This document shows, piece by piece, positions 23,044 to 32,598 of a stretch of DNA of 64,000 bases. Numbering within the stretch: position 1 is the stretch's first letter; each line of letters begins with the position of its first letter. The translations under genes and the position numbers were made by a program. The notes beneath the pieces were generated by a model that saw nothing but the letters and a program-made list of their open reading frames with translations, was not told the DNA's origin and did no database searches. Location: positions 62,001 to 126,000 of the forward strand of contig JADBYT010000001.1 in NCBI GenBank assembly GCA_020402865.1, written 5' to 3'. Source of the stretch: Bacteroidota bacterium. GTDB taxonomy: Bacteria > Bacteroidota > Bacteroidia > Palsa-965.

Positions 23044-24525
23044 ATGCGTATCGTTTCTCCAAAATTAATTGCGTTTCTGGCGGGTGCCGCCCTTATCGGT
23101 CTTTGCGTGATTCAGTATTACTGGATCAGCGGGGCGGTGGAACAGCGGCGTGAGCATTTTGAGCAGGATGTGCGCGAGGCGATGATGAATGTAACCCGCC
23201 GCTACGCCCGCGCGGAAGCGCGTGAACGGATGCGCAACCAGCTTTCGGTGCCGCGTTTGCCGCAGGGATTCAACTCGCGGCAGAATTATTTCATTGATAC
23301 AGCCGCAAGTGATACCTCGAAAATAAGTATAAGCCGTCAGAAACTTCAGCGCGGGCTTGATGCGCTATCAAAACGCACGGATCTGATGCAGCGCCCGGCC
23401 GGCGAGTTATTCTCGCTCTACAACCAGATGATTCAGATGAATATTTTTGGCGATGCAGAGCTTAATCCCGATACGGCACTCATCGACTCGCTGCTTAGCT
23501 ATGAGTTTAAAAACAGGGGCATCAATACACGCTATGTGTGGACGGTTTTTTCGGCCGGCAGTATGCCTATGTTTGGCAATGGCGATGATCCGCAGCAAAG
23601 TCTGCGCGATAGTCTGATTACCTCCCGTCACCGCGTAAGTCTTCGTCCCGACAATATTTTCTCGCAGCCGCACATGCTGGCGGTTTACTTCCCGTTCCAA
23701 AACGGCTATATCCTCAAATCGCTCTGGCTCATGCTGGTGCTTTCGGTGTTGTTTGTGCTGTTTATTCTGTTGCTTTTTTATTACAGCATATCCACCATTT
23801 ACCGGCAAAAACAACTTTCCGAAATCAAAAACGATTTCATCAGCAACATGACGCATGAGCTGAAAACACCTATTTCCACGATCTCGCTGGCCTGTGAAGT
23901 ACTGGCCGACAGTTCGGTGGAAAAAACGCAGGACAGGCTCAACCGCTATGTGTCGATGATTAAAGAAGAAAACAAACGCCTTGGCGGATTAGTGGAAAAT
24001 GTATTGCAGTCGGCACTGCTCGACAAAGGCAATTTCCGCCTTAAAACCGAGCCGGTTGATTTTCACGCACTCCTGCGCAATGCCGTAAACAGTGTGCGCA
24101 TTCAGGTTGAAAACAAATCGGGCGAAATTACCATGAGCCTTGATGCCGAACGATTTGATATTGAATGCGACCGCACACATACGCAGAATCTTATTTTCAA
24201 CCTGCTCGACAACGCCATAAAATATACACCCGGCCAGCCGCTCATTCGTGTATCCACCGTAAACACGGCCACCGGTATCCAGCTTTGTGTAGAAGATAAC
24301 GGCATTGGCATAAGCCGCGAAAATCAGAAAAAGATTTTCGATAAATTGTACCGCGTACCCACCGGAAACGTTCACGATGTGAAAGGCTTTGGTTTAGGGC
24401 TCAGCTATGTGAAAGCCATTGCCCTCAAACACGGCGGCGATGTGTTTGTGCAAAGCGAACCCGGACGCGGCAGTCAGTTTTACGTTAACCTGCCTTTTTA
24501 CGCACCTGCAACAACAAGCGAATGA
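23044..24525 (+). CDS. Membrane sensor histidine kinase
   Basis: A 493-residue HPK1-type kinase. First membrane helix at about 8-29 (LIAFLAGAALIGLCVIQYYW), periplasmic sensor of about 200 residues, second helix at about 225-247 (SLWLMLVLSVLFVLFILLLF). HisKA domain with the phosphoacceptor His271 in SNMTHELKTPISTIS. HATPase_c with N box FNLLDNAIKYTPGQP, G1 VEDNGIGIS and G2 GFGLGLSYVKAIALKHGG. The stop overlaps the response regulator start by 4 bases, so both are made together. The signal is unknown. Confidence 0.93.
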   Translation: MRIVSPKLIAFLAGAALIGLCVIQYYWISGAVEQRREHFEQDVREAMMNVTRRYARAEARERMRNQLSVPRLPQGFNSRQNYFIDTAASDTSKISISRQKLQRGLDALSKRTDLMQRPAGELFSLYNQMIQMNIFGDAELNPDTALIDSLLSYEFKNRGINTRYVWTVFSAGSMPMFGNGDDPQQSLRDSLITSRHRVSLRPDNIFSQPHMLAVYFPFQNGYILKSLWLMLVLSVLFVLFILLLFYYSISTIYRQKQLSEIKNDFISNMTHELKTPISTISLACEVLADSSVEKTQDRLNRYVSMIKEENKRLGGLVENVLQSALLDKGNFRLKTEPVDFHALLRNAVNSVRIQVENKSGEITMSLDAERFDIECDRTHTQNLIFNLLDNAIKYTPGQPLIRVSTVNTATGIQLCVEDNGIGISRENQKKIFDKLYRVPTGNVHDVKGFGLGLSYVKAIALKHGGDVFVQSEPGRGSQFYVNLPFYAPATTSE

Positions 24526-25229
24526 CCACAACAGCCGAACCCAAAACACGCATCCTGCTGGCCGAAGACGACCCCAACCTGGGCAATCTCCTGCAGGAAT
24601 ATCTCGACGCCAAAGGCTACGAAACTGTGCTTGCCATTAACGGTAAAGAAGGTTTCGAACAGTTCCGTAAGCACAGTTTCGATCTTTGTTTGCTGGATGT
24701 AATGATGCCTGTAAAAGACGGTTACACGCTGGCTAAGGAAATACGTGCGCTCAATCAGGAGGTGCCCATCGTATTCCTCACGGCAAAGTCGATGAAGGAA
24801 GATACTATTGAAGGCTTTAACGTAGGTGCCGACGATTACATCACCAAACCGTTCAGCATGGAGGAACTGCTGCTGCGGCTGAAAGCCATTTTGCGACGAA
24901 CCAAAACACCGGCCGCACACCAAACCGATCAAACTACGTTCACCATTGGCGATTACAGTTTCGATCACACCCGCCAGCTGCTGGAGTTTGGCAATAAACC
25001 CCAGAAACTCACTTCAAAAGAAGCCGACCTGCTTCGCCTGCTGGCTATCTACAAAAACGATGTGCTCGACCGCTCCCTTGCACTGAATACCATTTGGGGC
25101 GACGACAGTTATTTCAATTCGCGCAGTATGGATGTATATATTGCCAAGCTGCGCAAATACCTTAAAGATGATCCTACAGTTGAAATCATGAATATTCACG
25201 GTAAAGGATTCCGGCTTATTGCGAAATAA
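24522..25229 (+). CDS. OmpR/PhoB-family response regulator
   Basis: Partner of the kinase above. Receiver domain with acidic pair in LLAEDDPNLG, phosphoacceptor Asp near residue 60 in LCLLDVMMPVKDGY, and Lys in DDYITKPFSMEELL. C-terminal winged helix of the Trans_reg_C type (KLTSKEADLLRLLAIYKNDV, SMDVYIAKLRKYLKDDP, NIHGKGFRLIAK). 235 residues, normal length. Confidence 0.94.
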   Translation: MTTTAEPKTRILLAEDDPNLGNLLQEYLDAKGYETVLAINGKEGFEQFRKHSFDLCLLDVMMPVKDGYTLAKEIRALNQEVPIVFLTAKSMKEDTIEGFNVGADDYITKPFSMEELLLRLKAILRRTKTPAAHQTDQTTFTIGDYSFDHTRQLLEFGNKPQKLTSKEADLLRLLAIYKNDVLDRSLALNTIWGDDSYFNSRSMDVYIAKLRKYLKDDPTVEIMNIHGKGFRLIAK

Positions 25230-25253
25230 TTTTAGCAAAACAGATAAAGCAAA

Positions 25254-25283
25254 GAAGACCTGCGGACGTATCCGCAGGTCTTC
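25254..25283. terminator. Bidirectional terminator between convergent genes
   Basis: Perfect 13-bp stem (25254-25266 with 25271-25283), loop CGTA. T-rich sequence lies on the minus-strand side, so it mainly serves the DUF3078 gene, and possibly also the response regulator. Confidence 0.7.
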
Positions 25284-25306
25284 CTGCATATTCAGAGGGG
25301 CGAAAA

Positions 25307-26206
25307 TTAGAATTTAGCAGAGAAGCCGATGCCAAGCACCTGACGGAACTGCAGACGCGGTCCTGATTCATTGGCGCCAATTACTCCGTCGTTGTTAAAA
25401 TCTCCTTTGATGTTGATATCGTTATCGTAAATGGCCTGCATGTTTACACTGGCTGAAATGTACTTATTCACCTTCATGGTGAGCAACACTTCAGCGTTTA
25501 CGTCGATGTTTTGCGGACGGTCGAGGTAGTTGCTGAAAAGCTCAAGACGTGCCATCAGGTTTACGTTTTGAATAATGTCGGCACGATACTGCGCACGCAT
25601 GTAACCGCCAAATTCGTTGCGGAGTGTTTCGTTCGGCTTTACACCAAACGCACCGATAGACGAAAGTGCGCTGTCGTTTACAATAGTTACACGGCCGGTG
25701 AACGGCGAAATGAAAAGCGTAAACTTCGTGTTCGGCTTGTAGTCCATACCAATAGCCAGCAGTCCGTAAGCCGGAGCAAGGAAGTCGGAAATTTTCACCT
25801 TGTTTGTGTCGTTGATGTAATTAAAACCATCCACAAACTGTGTTTTGAAGTTGAACAGCGCCGAGTAGTACCATTTATCGCTGAATGCGCGTTTGCCGTA
25901 TTTCGAGGTGAAGTCGAATTTGTCGTCGGTTTTACGGATCTGCGCTGCACGGCCCTGTTGCAGCAAACCGTAAGACATTTCAAGCGTATTGTCCCAGGTA
26001 CTGGTGCCTTTTTTATAATTGGCAAAAAGGTTAAGCAGGCCTTGTGCAGAAATAGAATTCACACCACCGGCAGCCCAGTTGGTGAAAGATGCCTGCGTAA
26101 AGTTTAAACCAAACACACCGCCGCGTGTCCAGTATTTTACCGTATCGGTTTGTGCATTTACTGCCAAACCCGAAAACAGCATGAGGGCAAGTAAAAAACG
26201 TTTCAT
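25307..26206 (-). CDS. DUF3078 outer-membrane protein
   Basis: A 299-residue Bacteroidota-specific protein of unknown role. Signal peptide MKRFLLALMLFSGLAVNA, then QTDTVKYWTRGG. The mature protein has many alternating amphipathic strands and ends in a terminal Phe-type strand (QFRQVLGIGFSAKF), as expected of an outer-membrane barrel. The family mark GGVFGLNFTQASFTNWAAGG is present. The start at 26206 is set by the signal peptide; the longer frame runs into the hairpin downstream of mscL. Confidence 0.85.
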   Translation of the reverse strand: MKRFLLALMLFSGLAVNAQTDTVKYWTRGGVFGLNFTQASFTNWAAGGVNSISAQGLLNLFANYKKGTSTWDNTLEMSYGLLQQGRAAQIRKTDDKFDFTSKYGKRAFSDKWYYSALFNFKTQFVDGFNYINDTNKVKISDFLAPAYGLLAIGMDYKPNTKFTLFISPFTGRVTIVNDSALSSIGAFGVKPNETLRNEFGGYMRAQYRADIIQNVNLMARLELFSNYLDRPQNIDVNAEVLLTMKVNKYISASVNMQAIYDNDINIKGDFNNDGVIGANESGPRLQFRQVLGIGFSAKF

Positions 26207-26243
26207 TGGATGAAGATGGAATTGGTGTTGTGGCAAAATATAA

Positions 26244-26284
26244 ATGCCACAACTACTTTCAGCAGGAGAAAGCAGCTGTGGCAT
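26244..26284 (-). terminator. Hairpin terminator of mscL
   Basis: A 17-position inverted repeat (26244-26260 with 26268-26284). Two mismatches on the plus strand become G-U pairs on the minus strand, giving an unbroken stem in the mscL RNA. ATTTATATTTT follows on that strand. Confidence 0.65.
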
Positions 26285-26294
26285 GGATAGTAAA

Positions 26295-26678
26295 TTATCG
26301 CCCCTGTTTGAGCAGGTCGCGGATTTCGGTAAGAAGTACTTCTTCTTTGGTAGGTGCGGGAGGTGCTGCGGGAGCTTCTTCTTTTTTCTTCATTGCTGCG
26401 TTCATTCCTTTGATGATAAGGAACAAAACAAATGCAATCACAAGAAATGAAATGACAGCAGAAATGAATTTACCCAGCAATACACCACCGGGTGCCCATG
26501 TTTCAATGCTGCTTGCACCTGCAGCTTCAAGTGCCGGTTTGAGCATTAAAGGAGTAATAATATCGGCTACCAGCGAATTAACGATAGCGCCGAAGGCACC
26601 GCCAATGATTACACCGACTGCGAGATCGACTACGTTACCTCGCATAATAAATCCTTTGAACTCACTTACGAATCCCAT
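26295..26678 (-). CDS. mscL: Large-conductance mechanosensitive channel
   Basis: Pentameric inner-membrane channel that opens under high membrane tension during osmotic downshock. Family signature [20 protein letters not shown] in TM1, the ITPLMLKP turn, and TM2 [20 protein letters not shown] Pro/Ala-rich linker leads to the C-terminal helix bundle ([14 protein letters not shown]). 127 residues, normal. Monocistronic with its own promoter and terminator. Confidence 0.96.
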   Translation of the reverse strand: MGFVSEFKGFIMRGNVVDLAVGVIIGGAFGAIVNSLVADIITPLMLKPALEAAGASSIETWAPGGVLLGKFISAVISFLVIAFVLFLIIKGMNAAMKKKEEAPAAPPAPTKEEVLLTEIRDLLKQGR

Positions 26679-26717
26679 TGATTGTGTTTTTAGTTAAGGT
26701 GGACTGGTTTATTGGGG

Positions 26718-26747
26718 CAAATGTACTGCAAACTTCAATAAATCAAA
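26718..26747 (-). promoter_or_regulatory. Bacteroidota promoter for mscL
   Basis: On the minus strand TTTG (26744-26747), 18 nt, then TACATTTG (26718-26725). It lies 40 nt before the mscL start. Confidence 0.6.
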
Positions 26748-27023
26748 ATTTACTTACTTGTTGCCACATCTATACCGGGGCAACAACTTTAGTTGTAGAA
26801 CCGGCCCCGTTTCAGGCTGGTTACATTTTATACTATTAATGGTAATGTGAGCTTAATGTGCTTTACGCTGCCGGACTTTTGTTGTTGCCTGAAATAATGT
26901 GGTGCGGGAAATCATACTGTGGCACCATGAAAACATGTATTTGTAATGCCCGGTAACAGTCAGCATCATCGCCACGGATAAAGAAAAATCTGATAACTTC
27001 GAACCAAAATAATTTGCTTGCTC
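26748..27023. other. Intergenic stretch with one nested hairpin, no gene seen
   Basis: The gap between mscL and the DUF853 gene holds no credible coding frame. A nested hairpin lies at 26776-26809: CGGGGC (26776-26781) with GCCCCG (26804-26809), and inside it AACAACT/AGTTGT. No T-run follows. I see nothing else. Confidence 0.4.
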
Positions 27024-28604
27024 ATGGCTGATCCCAAACTTTACATAGAGAAGATAAAAGCCTCTTACACGGCTCCCGGCGAACATATTTATCTGGGCGC
27101 AGGTGTGCTTGAAAATACAATCCATGCAGAGGCTTCGGTAAGTATTCCGCTACGTATGATGAACCGTCATGGACTGGTTGCGGGTGCAACGGGAACAGGA
27201 AAAACACGTACGCTGCAGGTGTTGGTAGAGGCGCTTTCTGATGCCGGCGTGCCCAGCTTCCTGCTCGATGTAAAGGGCGATCTTTCGGGCATTGCCACGG
27301 AGGGACAGCTCAACCCTAAAATTGAAGAGCGTGTTAAGGCGCTTGGAAAAACATTTTCCCCCACCGGATTCCCGGTCGAAATTTATTCGCTTTCCGGAAA
27401 AACGGGTGCGCAGATGCGTGCCACGGTTACGGAGTTTGGTCCCGTTCTGCTTTCCAAAATCTTCGACCTGAACGATACGCAGACGGGCGTAATGAGTGTG
27501 CTGTTTAAGTATGCCGACGATAATAAACTTCCGCTGCTTAATCTCGAAGATTTGAAAAAGCTGCTCAACTACCTGAGCGAAGGTGAGGGCGCTGCCGAAA
27601 TAAAAGAAAGCTACGGCAAAATCTCTACCGCCACTTCAGGCACAATCCTGCGCAAAATTGTGGCGCTCGAACAGCAGGGTGTGGCGCATATTTTCGGAGA
27701 AACTTCGTTCGATATCGACGATCTGTTTGAGCGTGTCGATGGTAAAGGTGTAATCAGCCTGCTCAACATTCAGGATGTGCAGGATAAGCCTGTGCTTTAC
27801 TCTACCTTCCTGCTCAGTTTGCTGGTGGAAATATATCAGACACTACCCGAAGCCGGCGACCTCGACAAGCCCAAACTCGTATTCTTTTTCGATGAAGCAC
27901 ACCTGCTCTTCAAAGATTCATCGAAAGCATTCCTCGAACAGATTGAGCAGATCATCCGTCTCATCCGCTCAAAAGGCGTAGGCGTGTTCTTCTGCTCGCA
28001 GTCGCCGCTTGATGTGCCTGATAGTGTGCTTGGCCAGCTTGGTACACGTGTGCAGCATGCCTTGCGCGCATTTACGCCCAATGATGCCGACAACCTCAAG
28101 AAAACGGCCCGCACCTATCCCAAATCCGAATTCTACGAAATAGACCGCGTGCTCACCTCGCTCGGTATTGGTCAGGCGCTGGTAACCACACTCAGCGAAA
28201 AAGGCATTCCCACCGAGGCCACCGCCGTGCATCTTTTTCCCCCGCGCTCGGTTATGGGCCCGCTCACACCCGAAGCACATCAGCAACTGCTCAACGGCTC
28301 CGAACTTTACAAAAAATACAAAGACGCCGTTGATCCCGAAAGCGCCTACGAAATACTCACGCAGCGTGTAAACGCACGCATGGAAGAAGCCGAAAAGGAA
28401 GCTGCCGAAAAAGCAGCGCAGGAAACCGAACGCAAAGAAGCCGCCGAAAACAAGCCCCGCCGCAACGAAAAATCAACACTCGAAAAAGTAGTGAGCAGCC
28501 CCGTTACACAGCAGTTCGGTAAATCGCTTGTGCGCGGATTAATGGGCATGCTGTTTGGCAGCAGTTCTTCAGGAAGGCGGAAAAAGAAAGGGTTGTTTTC
28601 GTAA
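27024..28604 (+). CDS. DUF853 / YjgR-like HerA-type ATPase
   Basis: A 526-residue P-loop ATPase of the HerA/FtsK superfamily. Walker A in VAGATGTGKTRTLQVL (about residues 52-67), Walker B in KLVFFFDEAHLLF (about 290), a sensor-like SKGVGVFFCSQSPLDVPD and an arginine-finger-type GTRVQHALRAFTPND. The C-terminal tail (about 450-526) is an Ala/Glu/Lys-rich helix followed by a basic end. Members are cytosolic; their function is not settled (DNA translocation or repair has been suggested). The ATG at 27024 is preferred to a TTG at 27018. Confidence 0.87.
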   Translation: MADPKLYIEKIKASYTAPGEHIYLGAGVLENTIHAEASVSIPLRMMNRHGLVAGATGTGKTRTLQVLVEALSDAGVPSFLLDVKGDLSGIATEGQLNPKIEERVKALGKTFSPTGFPVEIYSLSGKTGAQMRATVTEFGPVLLSKIFDLNDTQTGVMSVLFKYADDNKLPLLNLEDLKKLLNYLSEGEGAAEIKESYGKISTATSGTILRKIVALEQQGVAHIFGETSFDIDDLFERVDGKGVISLLNIQDVQDKPVLYSTFLLSLLVEIYQTLPEAGDLDKPKLVFFFDEAHLLFKDSSKAFLEQIEQIIRLIRSKGVGVFFCSQSPLDVPDSVLGQLGTRVQHALRAFTPNDADNLKKTARTYPKSEFYEIDRVLTSLGIGQALVTTLSEKGIPTEATAVHLFPPRSVMGPLTPEAHQQLLNGSELYKKYKDAVDPESAYEILTQRVNARMEEAEKEAAEKAAQETERKEAAENKPRRNEKSTLEKVVSSPVTQQFGKSLVRGLMGMLFGSSSSGRRKKKGLFS

Positions 28605-28677
28605 GAGCGTTTGATGAAGGTAAACACCTCTTTCTTTTTGATTCTTATCGAATCAAAAACATTGCAGAATGCCCTCC

Positions 28678-28974
28678 TTATATTCTTGAAAGTTTTGAAT
28701 TCGGATGTTTTCGGTTATGAAAAACGCCAACTACTGCTATAAACTTTTTATCGTTTAGTAGTTTATAAACTATTGAGTAAGGGAAACGATCCATCCAGAT
28801 AATTCTTGCTTTAGTTGAATAAGCATGACCAATAGCCGGATTCTTTTCGATTCTGTCTAATGAAATTTTCAATTCATTAAGAAAACTATCTTTTAGATCT
28901 ATAGAAATTGACCGATACCATTCTGCAGCCAAATGTATGTCGTCAACAGCCTTTTCCCGAATTATTAACTTCAT
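28678..28974 (-). CDS. RelE/ParE-family toxin
   Basis: A 98-residue basic protein of the ParE/RelE superfamily: AVDDIHLAAEWYRS, FLNELKISLDRIEKNPAIGH, and RFPYSIVYKLLNDKKFIAVVGVFHNRKHP at the end (quoted in part as FPYSIVYKLL and VVGVFHNRKHP). It lies just downstream of, and overlaps by 4 bases, a small acidic gene, which is the standard type II toxin-antitoxin layout. Whether it poisons gyrase (ParE) or cleaves mRNA (RelE) cannot be told. Confidence 0.85.
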   Translation of the reverse strand: MKLIIREKAVDDIHLAAEWYRSISIDLKDSFLNELKISLDRIEKNPAIGHAYSTKARIIWMDRFPYSIVYKLLNDKKFIAVVGVFHNRKHPNSKLSRI

Positions 28975-29213
28975 TTCTTAAGCCGGGCGTCAATTATTTT
29001 GAAAGCCTCCTCCACGGAGTAATTCTTGCCATTACCTGCTTCAAGATCCGTAAGTCGTTGCTCTATTTCTTTTTGTTGTTCTTCGTCTAATGAATAAGAA
29101 GAAGCATTATTGTGAACCGATTCTTCAAGATAGCGATGTACAACTTTTAGGGCATTTTCGTCTGCTTCTTCAAGCAGATGCTGAATTTGAAGTTTTAAGG
29201 TATTGTGGTTCAT
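28971..29213 (-). CDS. Antitoxin partner of the RelE/ParE toxin
   Basis: An 80-residue acidic, mostly helical protein (MNHNTLKLQIQHLLEEADEN, EEQQKEIEQRLTDLEAGNGK, VEEAFKIIDARLKK). The C-terminal part resembles addiction-module antitoxins, whose tail wraps the toxin. A start three codons upstream (29222) is also possible. Antitoxin first, 4-base overlap, toxin second. Confidence 0.75.
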   Translation of the reverse strand: MNHNTLKLQIQHLLEEADENALKVVHRYLEESVHNNASSYSLDEEQQKEIEQRLTDLEAGNGKNYSVEEAFKIIDARLKK

Positions 29214-29364
29214 GACAAGCAATTATTTACAAATAAAGGTAAGTATAATAAATACTAAAACTGAGGAAACTACAGGATATTGATAAATTGCTATCAAAAA
29301 TCATTCCAATATCTCCAAAAATCCAATTATCTTGGTATCCGTATTGCAACAGTCTTAAGTCTTT

Positions 29365-30885
29365 ATGTTAAAGCAGTCATTACAACAAAAGCTTTTGCAA
29401 AAGCTTTCGCCGCAACAGATTCAGTTAATGAAACTGCTGCAGTTGCCCACCGTTGCGCTTGAGCAGCGTATTAAGGAAGAACTTGAAATTAATCCGGCAC
29501 TCGAAGAAGGTTCGCAGAGCGACGAAGACGAGAAGGAAGATATTGCCGATGATGATGACGGCCTGTTTGAAGAACAGGAAGAGCAGGATCGCAACGATGA
29601 CGGCGATCAGGATAACGACAATTCATCAGACGATATTGAAGACCGCAGCAGCGATGATTCATTTGAGCTGGATGATTACATGGACGAGGACGAAGGTTAT
29701 TCGTACCGCGAACAGGTAAATAACAGCAGTGCCGATGATGAACGTCGTGAGTCGCCGCTTTCGCTGGGGCCGGGCTTTCAGGAATTGCTGCTTTCACAGC
29801 TCGGTTTGCAGCCGCTCGATGATCATCATTACCGCATTGGTGCTTATCTGATTGGTAATATTGATGATGATGGTTACCTGCGGCGCGAACTCGAAGCCGT
29901 GGTCGATGATCTGGCCTTTTCGCTCAACATCACTACCACCGAAGAGGAACTTGTTGAACTTCTCGAAATCATTCAGACATTCGATCCGCCCGGCGTGGGC
30001 GCACGCGATTTGCAGGAGTGCCTCCTGCTGCAGCTCAAACGCAAAATGCCCAAAACAGCCGAAGTCGTGCTGGCCATGCGCGTGGTGAGCGAGCACATGG
30101 AGGAGTTTTCGAAAAAACATTACGATAAAATTGCCCGCAAACTTGGTGTGGACGATGATTCGCTCAAACGCGTAATCCGCGAAGTCACACACCTCAACCC
30201 ACGTCCCGGCAATACCGCCGGCGACTCGCAGCGTTTTGTGCAGGACGTAGTGCCCGATTTTACCATCTACAACAACGATGGTAAACTCGAACTCGGCCTC
30301 AACGACCGCAACATGCCTGAGCTCCGCGTGAGCGGCATGTATCAGAGCATGCTGGCCGAATATGCGCGCAGTAAAGACAAGAGCAGCAAAGAGGCCGTTA
30401 CCTTTATCAAACAGAAAATTGATTCGGCCAAATGGTTTATGGATGCCCTGCGCCAGCGCCAGCAAACACTGCTGTTTACCATGCAGGCCATTCTCGATTA
30501 TCAATACGATTATTTCCTCGAAGGCGATGAAACCCTGCTCAAGCCAATGATTCTGAAAGACATTGCCGACAAAGTGGGGCTCGATATTTCTACCGTATCG
30601 CGTGTGGCAAACAGTAAGTATGTCCAAACGCAGTACGGCACATTCCTGCTCAAAAGCTTTTTCTCTGAATCGCTCTCCACCGACAGCGGCGAAGAAGTCT
30701 CTACACGCGAGGTAAAGAAAATTCTCTCCGACTGCATCGGCGCCGAAAACAAACGCCGCCCGCTTACCGACGATGCACTGGCCAAAATTCTCAAAGACAA
30801 AGGTTACAACATTGCACGCCGCACCGTAGCCAAATACCGCGAACAGCTTGAGATTCCGGTAGCACGTTTGCGTAAAGAACTTTAG
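29365..30885 (+). CDS. rpoN: RNA polymerase sigma-54 factor
   Basis: Alternative sigma factor needing AAA+ activators. Region I (residues 1-47) is Gln/Leu-rich: SLQQKLLQKLSPQQIQLMKL. Region II (about 48-130) is very acidic, dominated by Asp and Glu. The core-binding and HTH parts follow, with DISTVSRVANSKYVQT, and the RpoN box reads ARRTVAKYREQ close to the C-terminus. 506 residues. The start at 29365 gives the expected region I. Confidence 0.96.
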   Translation: MLKQSLQQKLLQKLSPQQIQLMKLLQLPTVALEQRIKEELEINPALEEGSQSDEDEKEDIADDDDGLFEEQEEQDRNDDGDQDNDNSSDDIEDRSSDDSFELDDYMDEDEGYSYREQVNNSSADDERRESPLSLGPGFQELLLSQLGLQPLDDHHYRIGAYLIGNIDDDGYLRRELEAVVDDLAFSLNITTTEEELVELLEIIQTFDPPGVGARDLQECLLLQLKRKMPKTAEVVLAMRVVSEHMEEFSKKHYDKIARKLGVDDDSLKRVIREVTHLNPRPGNTAGDSQRFVQDVVPDFTIYNNDGKLELGLNDRNMPELRVSGMYQSMLAEYARSKDKSSKEAVTFIKQKIDSAKWFMDALRQRQQTLLFTMQAILDYQYDYFLEGDETLLKPMILKDIADKVGLDISTVSRVANSKYVQTQYGTFLLKSFFSESLSTDSGEEVSTREVKKILSDCIGAENKRRPLTDDALAKILKDKGYNIARRTVAKYREQLEIPVARLRKEL

Positions 30886-30895
30886 TCCGTTGCAC

Positions 30896-31516
30896 ATGGC
30901 AAACGTTGCTGCACGCGCACTTTCCTGGCTGTTTCATCCGCTTTTTATGTGCGTGTATGCGGCGTTGATTTACTATTTCATGCTGCCGCAGGTGCTTGCG
31001 TTCAGCAATCAGGGGCAGTGGGTGGTTATTGCGTTGCTGGTGCTTACCACCGTGCTGCTTCCGGCTGCTTCGGTTTTTGTACTGGTGCGCTTGGGGCGTG
31101 TGCGCAGCATGCAAATGGAAGAACAGCAGCAGCGCAACTGGCCGCTGTTGCAGGCTGCACTCATTTACGGCATGTGCTACTACATGATGAAAGACAAAAG
31201 CATACCCCCGTTCATTGTGCTTTTTGTAATGGGTGCGCTGCTCAACATGATTCTTGCATTGCTCGTAAACCTGCGCTGGAAAATCAGTTTGCACAGCCTT
31301 GGTGCAGCCGGACTTGCCGGTGGCATTGCCGCATTGTTTTTGCGCAGCGGCGATGGCCCCGTGTGGGTGGCCGCTTTGCTTTTTGTGCTTGCGGGTGCTG
31401 TGGGCACGGCACGCTTGCAGCTGCGCGCGCACACGCCTGCACAGGTGGCAGCGGGGTTAGTTGCAGGCTTTGTGCTGCAGTTTGGTGTGGTGTTTTTATT
31501 GTGGACAGAAGCGTAA
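30896..31516 (+). CDS. PAP2-like polytopic membrane protein
   Basis: A 206-residue protein with about six hydrophobic helices. The C-terminal RAHTPAQVAAGLVAGF resembles the last motif of PAP2 phosphatases (R/H...Q..G...G), but the KxxxxxxRP and PSGH motifs are not seen, so catalytic activity is doubtful. It starts 10 bases after rpoN and is probably co-transcribed. ATG at 30896 is preferred to a TTG at 30890. Confidence 0.6.
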   Translation: MANVAARALSWLFHPLFMCVYAALIYYFMLPQVLAFSNQGQWVVIALLVLTTVLLPAASVFVLVRLGRVRSMQMEEQQQRNWPLLQAALIYGMCYYMMKDKSIPPFIVLFVMGALLNMILALLVNLRWKISLHSLGAAGLAGGIAALFLRSGDGPVWVAALLFVLAGAVGTARLQLRAHTPAQVAAGLVAGFVLQFGVVFLLWTEA

Positions 31517-31569
31517 TACACACGCTGCACCGCACACAGCCCAAATGATTCCTCCTTATCTTTACCACC

Positions 31570-32598
31570 ATGCCACCACGCCTTCCTATTGCCGAATTTC
31601 TTGAGCTGGCTGCATCGCGCCCGGTGGTGGATGTGCGCTCGCCCGGCGAGTTTGTGAAAGGGCATATTCCCGGCGCAGTAAATATTCCGCTTTTTACCGA
31701 TCAGGAACGCGCAGCCGTTGGTACGTGCTACAAACAGCACGGGCAACAGGAGGCCATTGATCTTGGGCTTGAATACGTGGGCCCCAAAATGGCCGGCTTT
31801 GTAAAAACGGCACGCCGGCTTTCTGGCCAAAACGGCCTTCTGGTACATTGCTGGCGCGGAGGCATGCGCAGCCAGAGCATGGCCTGGCTTTTCGAAACAG
31901 CAGGCATTCCGTGCTCCACGCTCACCGGTGGCTACAAAGCGTTTCGCAATCATGCGCTGGCGGCGTTTATGCTGCCCTGTAACCTGCGCGTAGTGGGTGG
32001 CGAAACAGGCAGCGGCAAAACCGAAATTCTTCACCACATCGGTAAAAGCGGTCAGCAAATTCTCGACCTCGAAGAAATTGCTTCGCACCGCGGCTCATCG
32101 TTTGGCGCACTGGGAATGAATGTGCAGCCAACCGTAGAACAGTTTGAAAACATGCTCTACATGGCACTGCGCACGCTCGATTTGCAAAAGCCGGTGTGGA
32201 TTGAAGATGAATCGCGCAGCATCGGCCGCGTGTATGTACCGCCGGCGTTCTGGGCGCAAATGCAGCAGGCTCACGTGTATCGCATAGTATTGCCTGTGGA
32301 ATTGCGTGTGCAGCGTTTGCTGCGCGAGTATGGAACCTTTCCCGTGCAGCATCTTCGCGAAGCCGTACAACGCATCAGCAAACGTCTCGGTAATCTCGAT
32401 ACACGCCACGCGCTCGAAGCATTGGATAATGGCGAACTCGAAACCGTGGTGCGCCTCACGCTGCGCTATTACGATAAAGCATACAACTATCCTTATCAGC
32501 AAAAACCGCCTGCCCAGGTTACACACATCGAAACCAGCGAAGACAATCCGGCGGCCAATGCCAATCGCATACTTACTCATTTTTCAAAGCATGACTGA
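31570..32598 (+). CDS. mnmH: tRNA 2-selenouridine synthase
   Basis: Replaces sulfur by selenium in 2-thiouridine at wobble position 34 of certain tRNAs, using selenophosphate. Rhodanese domain at about 8-125 ([20 protein letters not shown]) with catalytic Cys in [17 protein letters not shown]-loop follows ([14 protein letters not shown], about 140) and the SelU-specific [10 protein letters not shown]. 342 residues, typical. It overlaps selD by 8 bases, so the selenium donor and its user are made together. Confidence 0.94.
   Translation: MPPRLPIAEFLELAASRPVVDVRSPGEFVKGHIPGAVNIPLFTDQERAAVGTCYKQHGQQEAIDLGLEYVGPKMAGFVKTARRLSGQNGLLVHCWRGGMRSQSMAWLFETAGIPCSTLTGGYKAFRNHALAAFMLPCNLRVVGGETGSGKTEILHHIGKSGQQILDLEEIASHRGSSFGALGMNVQPTVEQFENMLYMALRTLDLQKPVWIEDESRSIGRVYVPPAFWAQMQQAHVYRIVLPVELRVQRLLREYGTFPVQHLREAVQRISKRLGNLDTRHALEALDNGELETVVRLTLRYYDKAYNYPYQQKPPAQVTHIETSEDNPAANANRILTHFSKHD

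Noticed and set aside
26776-26809. Nested GC-rich hairpin as a small RNA
   Set aside because: No promoter box at its start and no T-run at its end on either strand.
29794-30897. 367-aa minus-strand open frame opposite rpoN
   Set aside because: Shadow; rpoN on the plus strand carries the RpoN box and region I.
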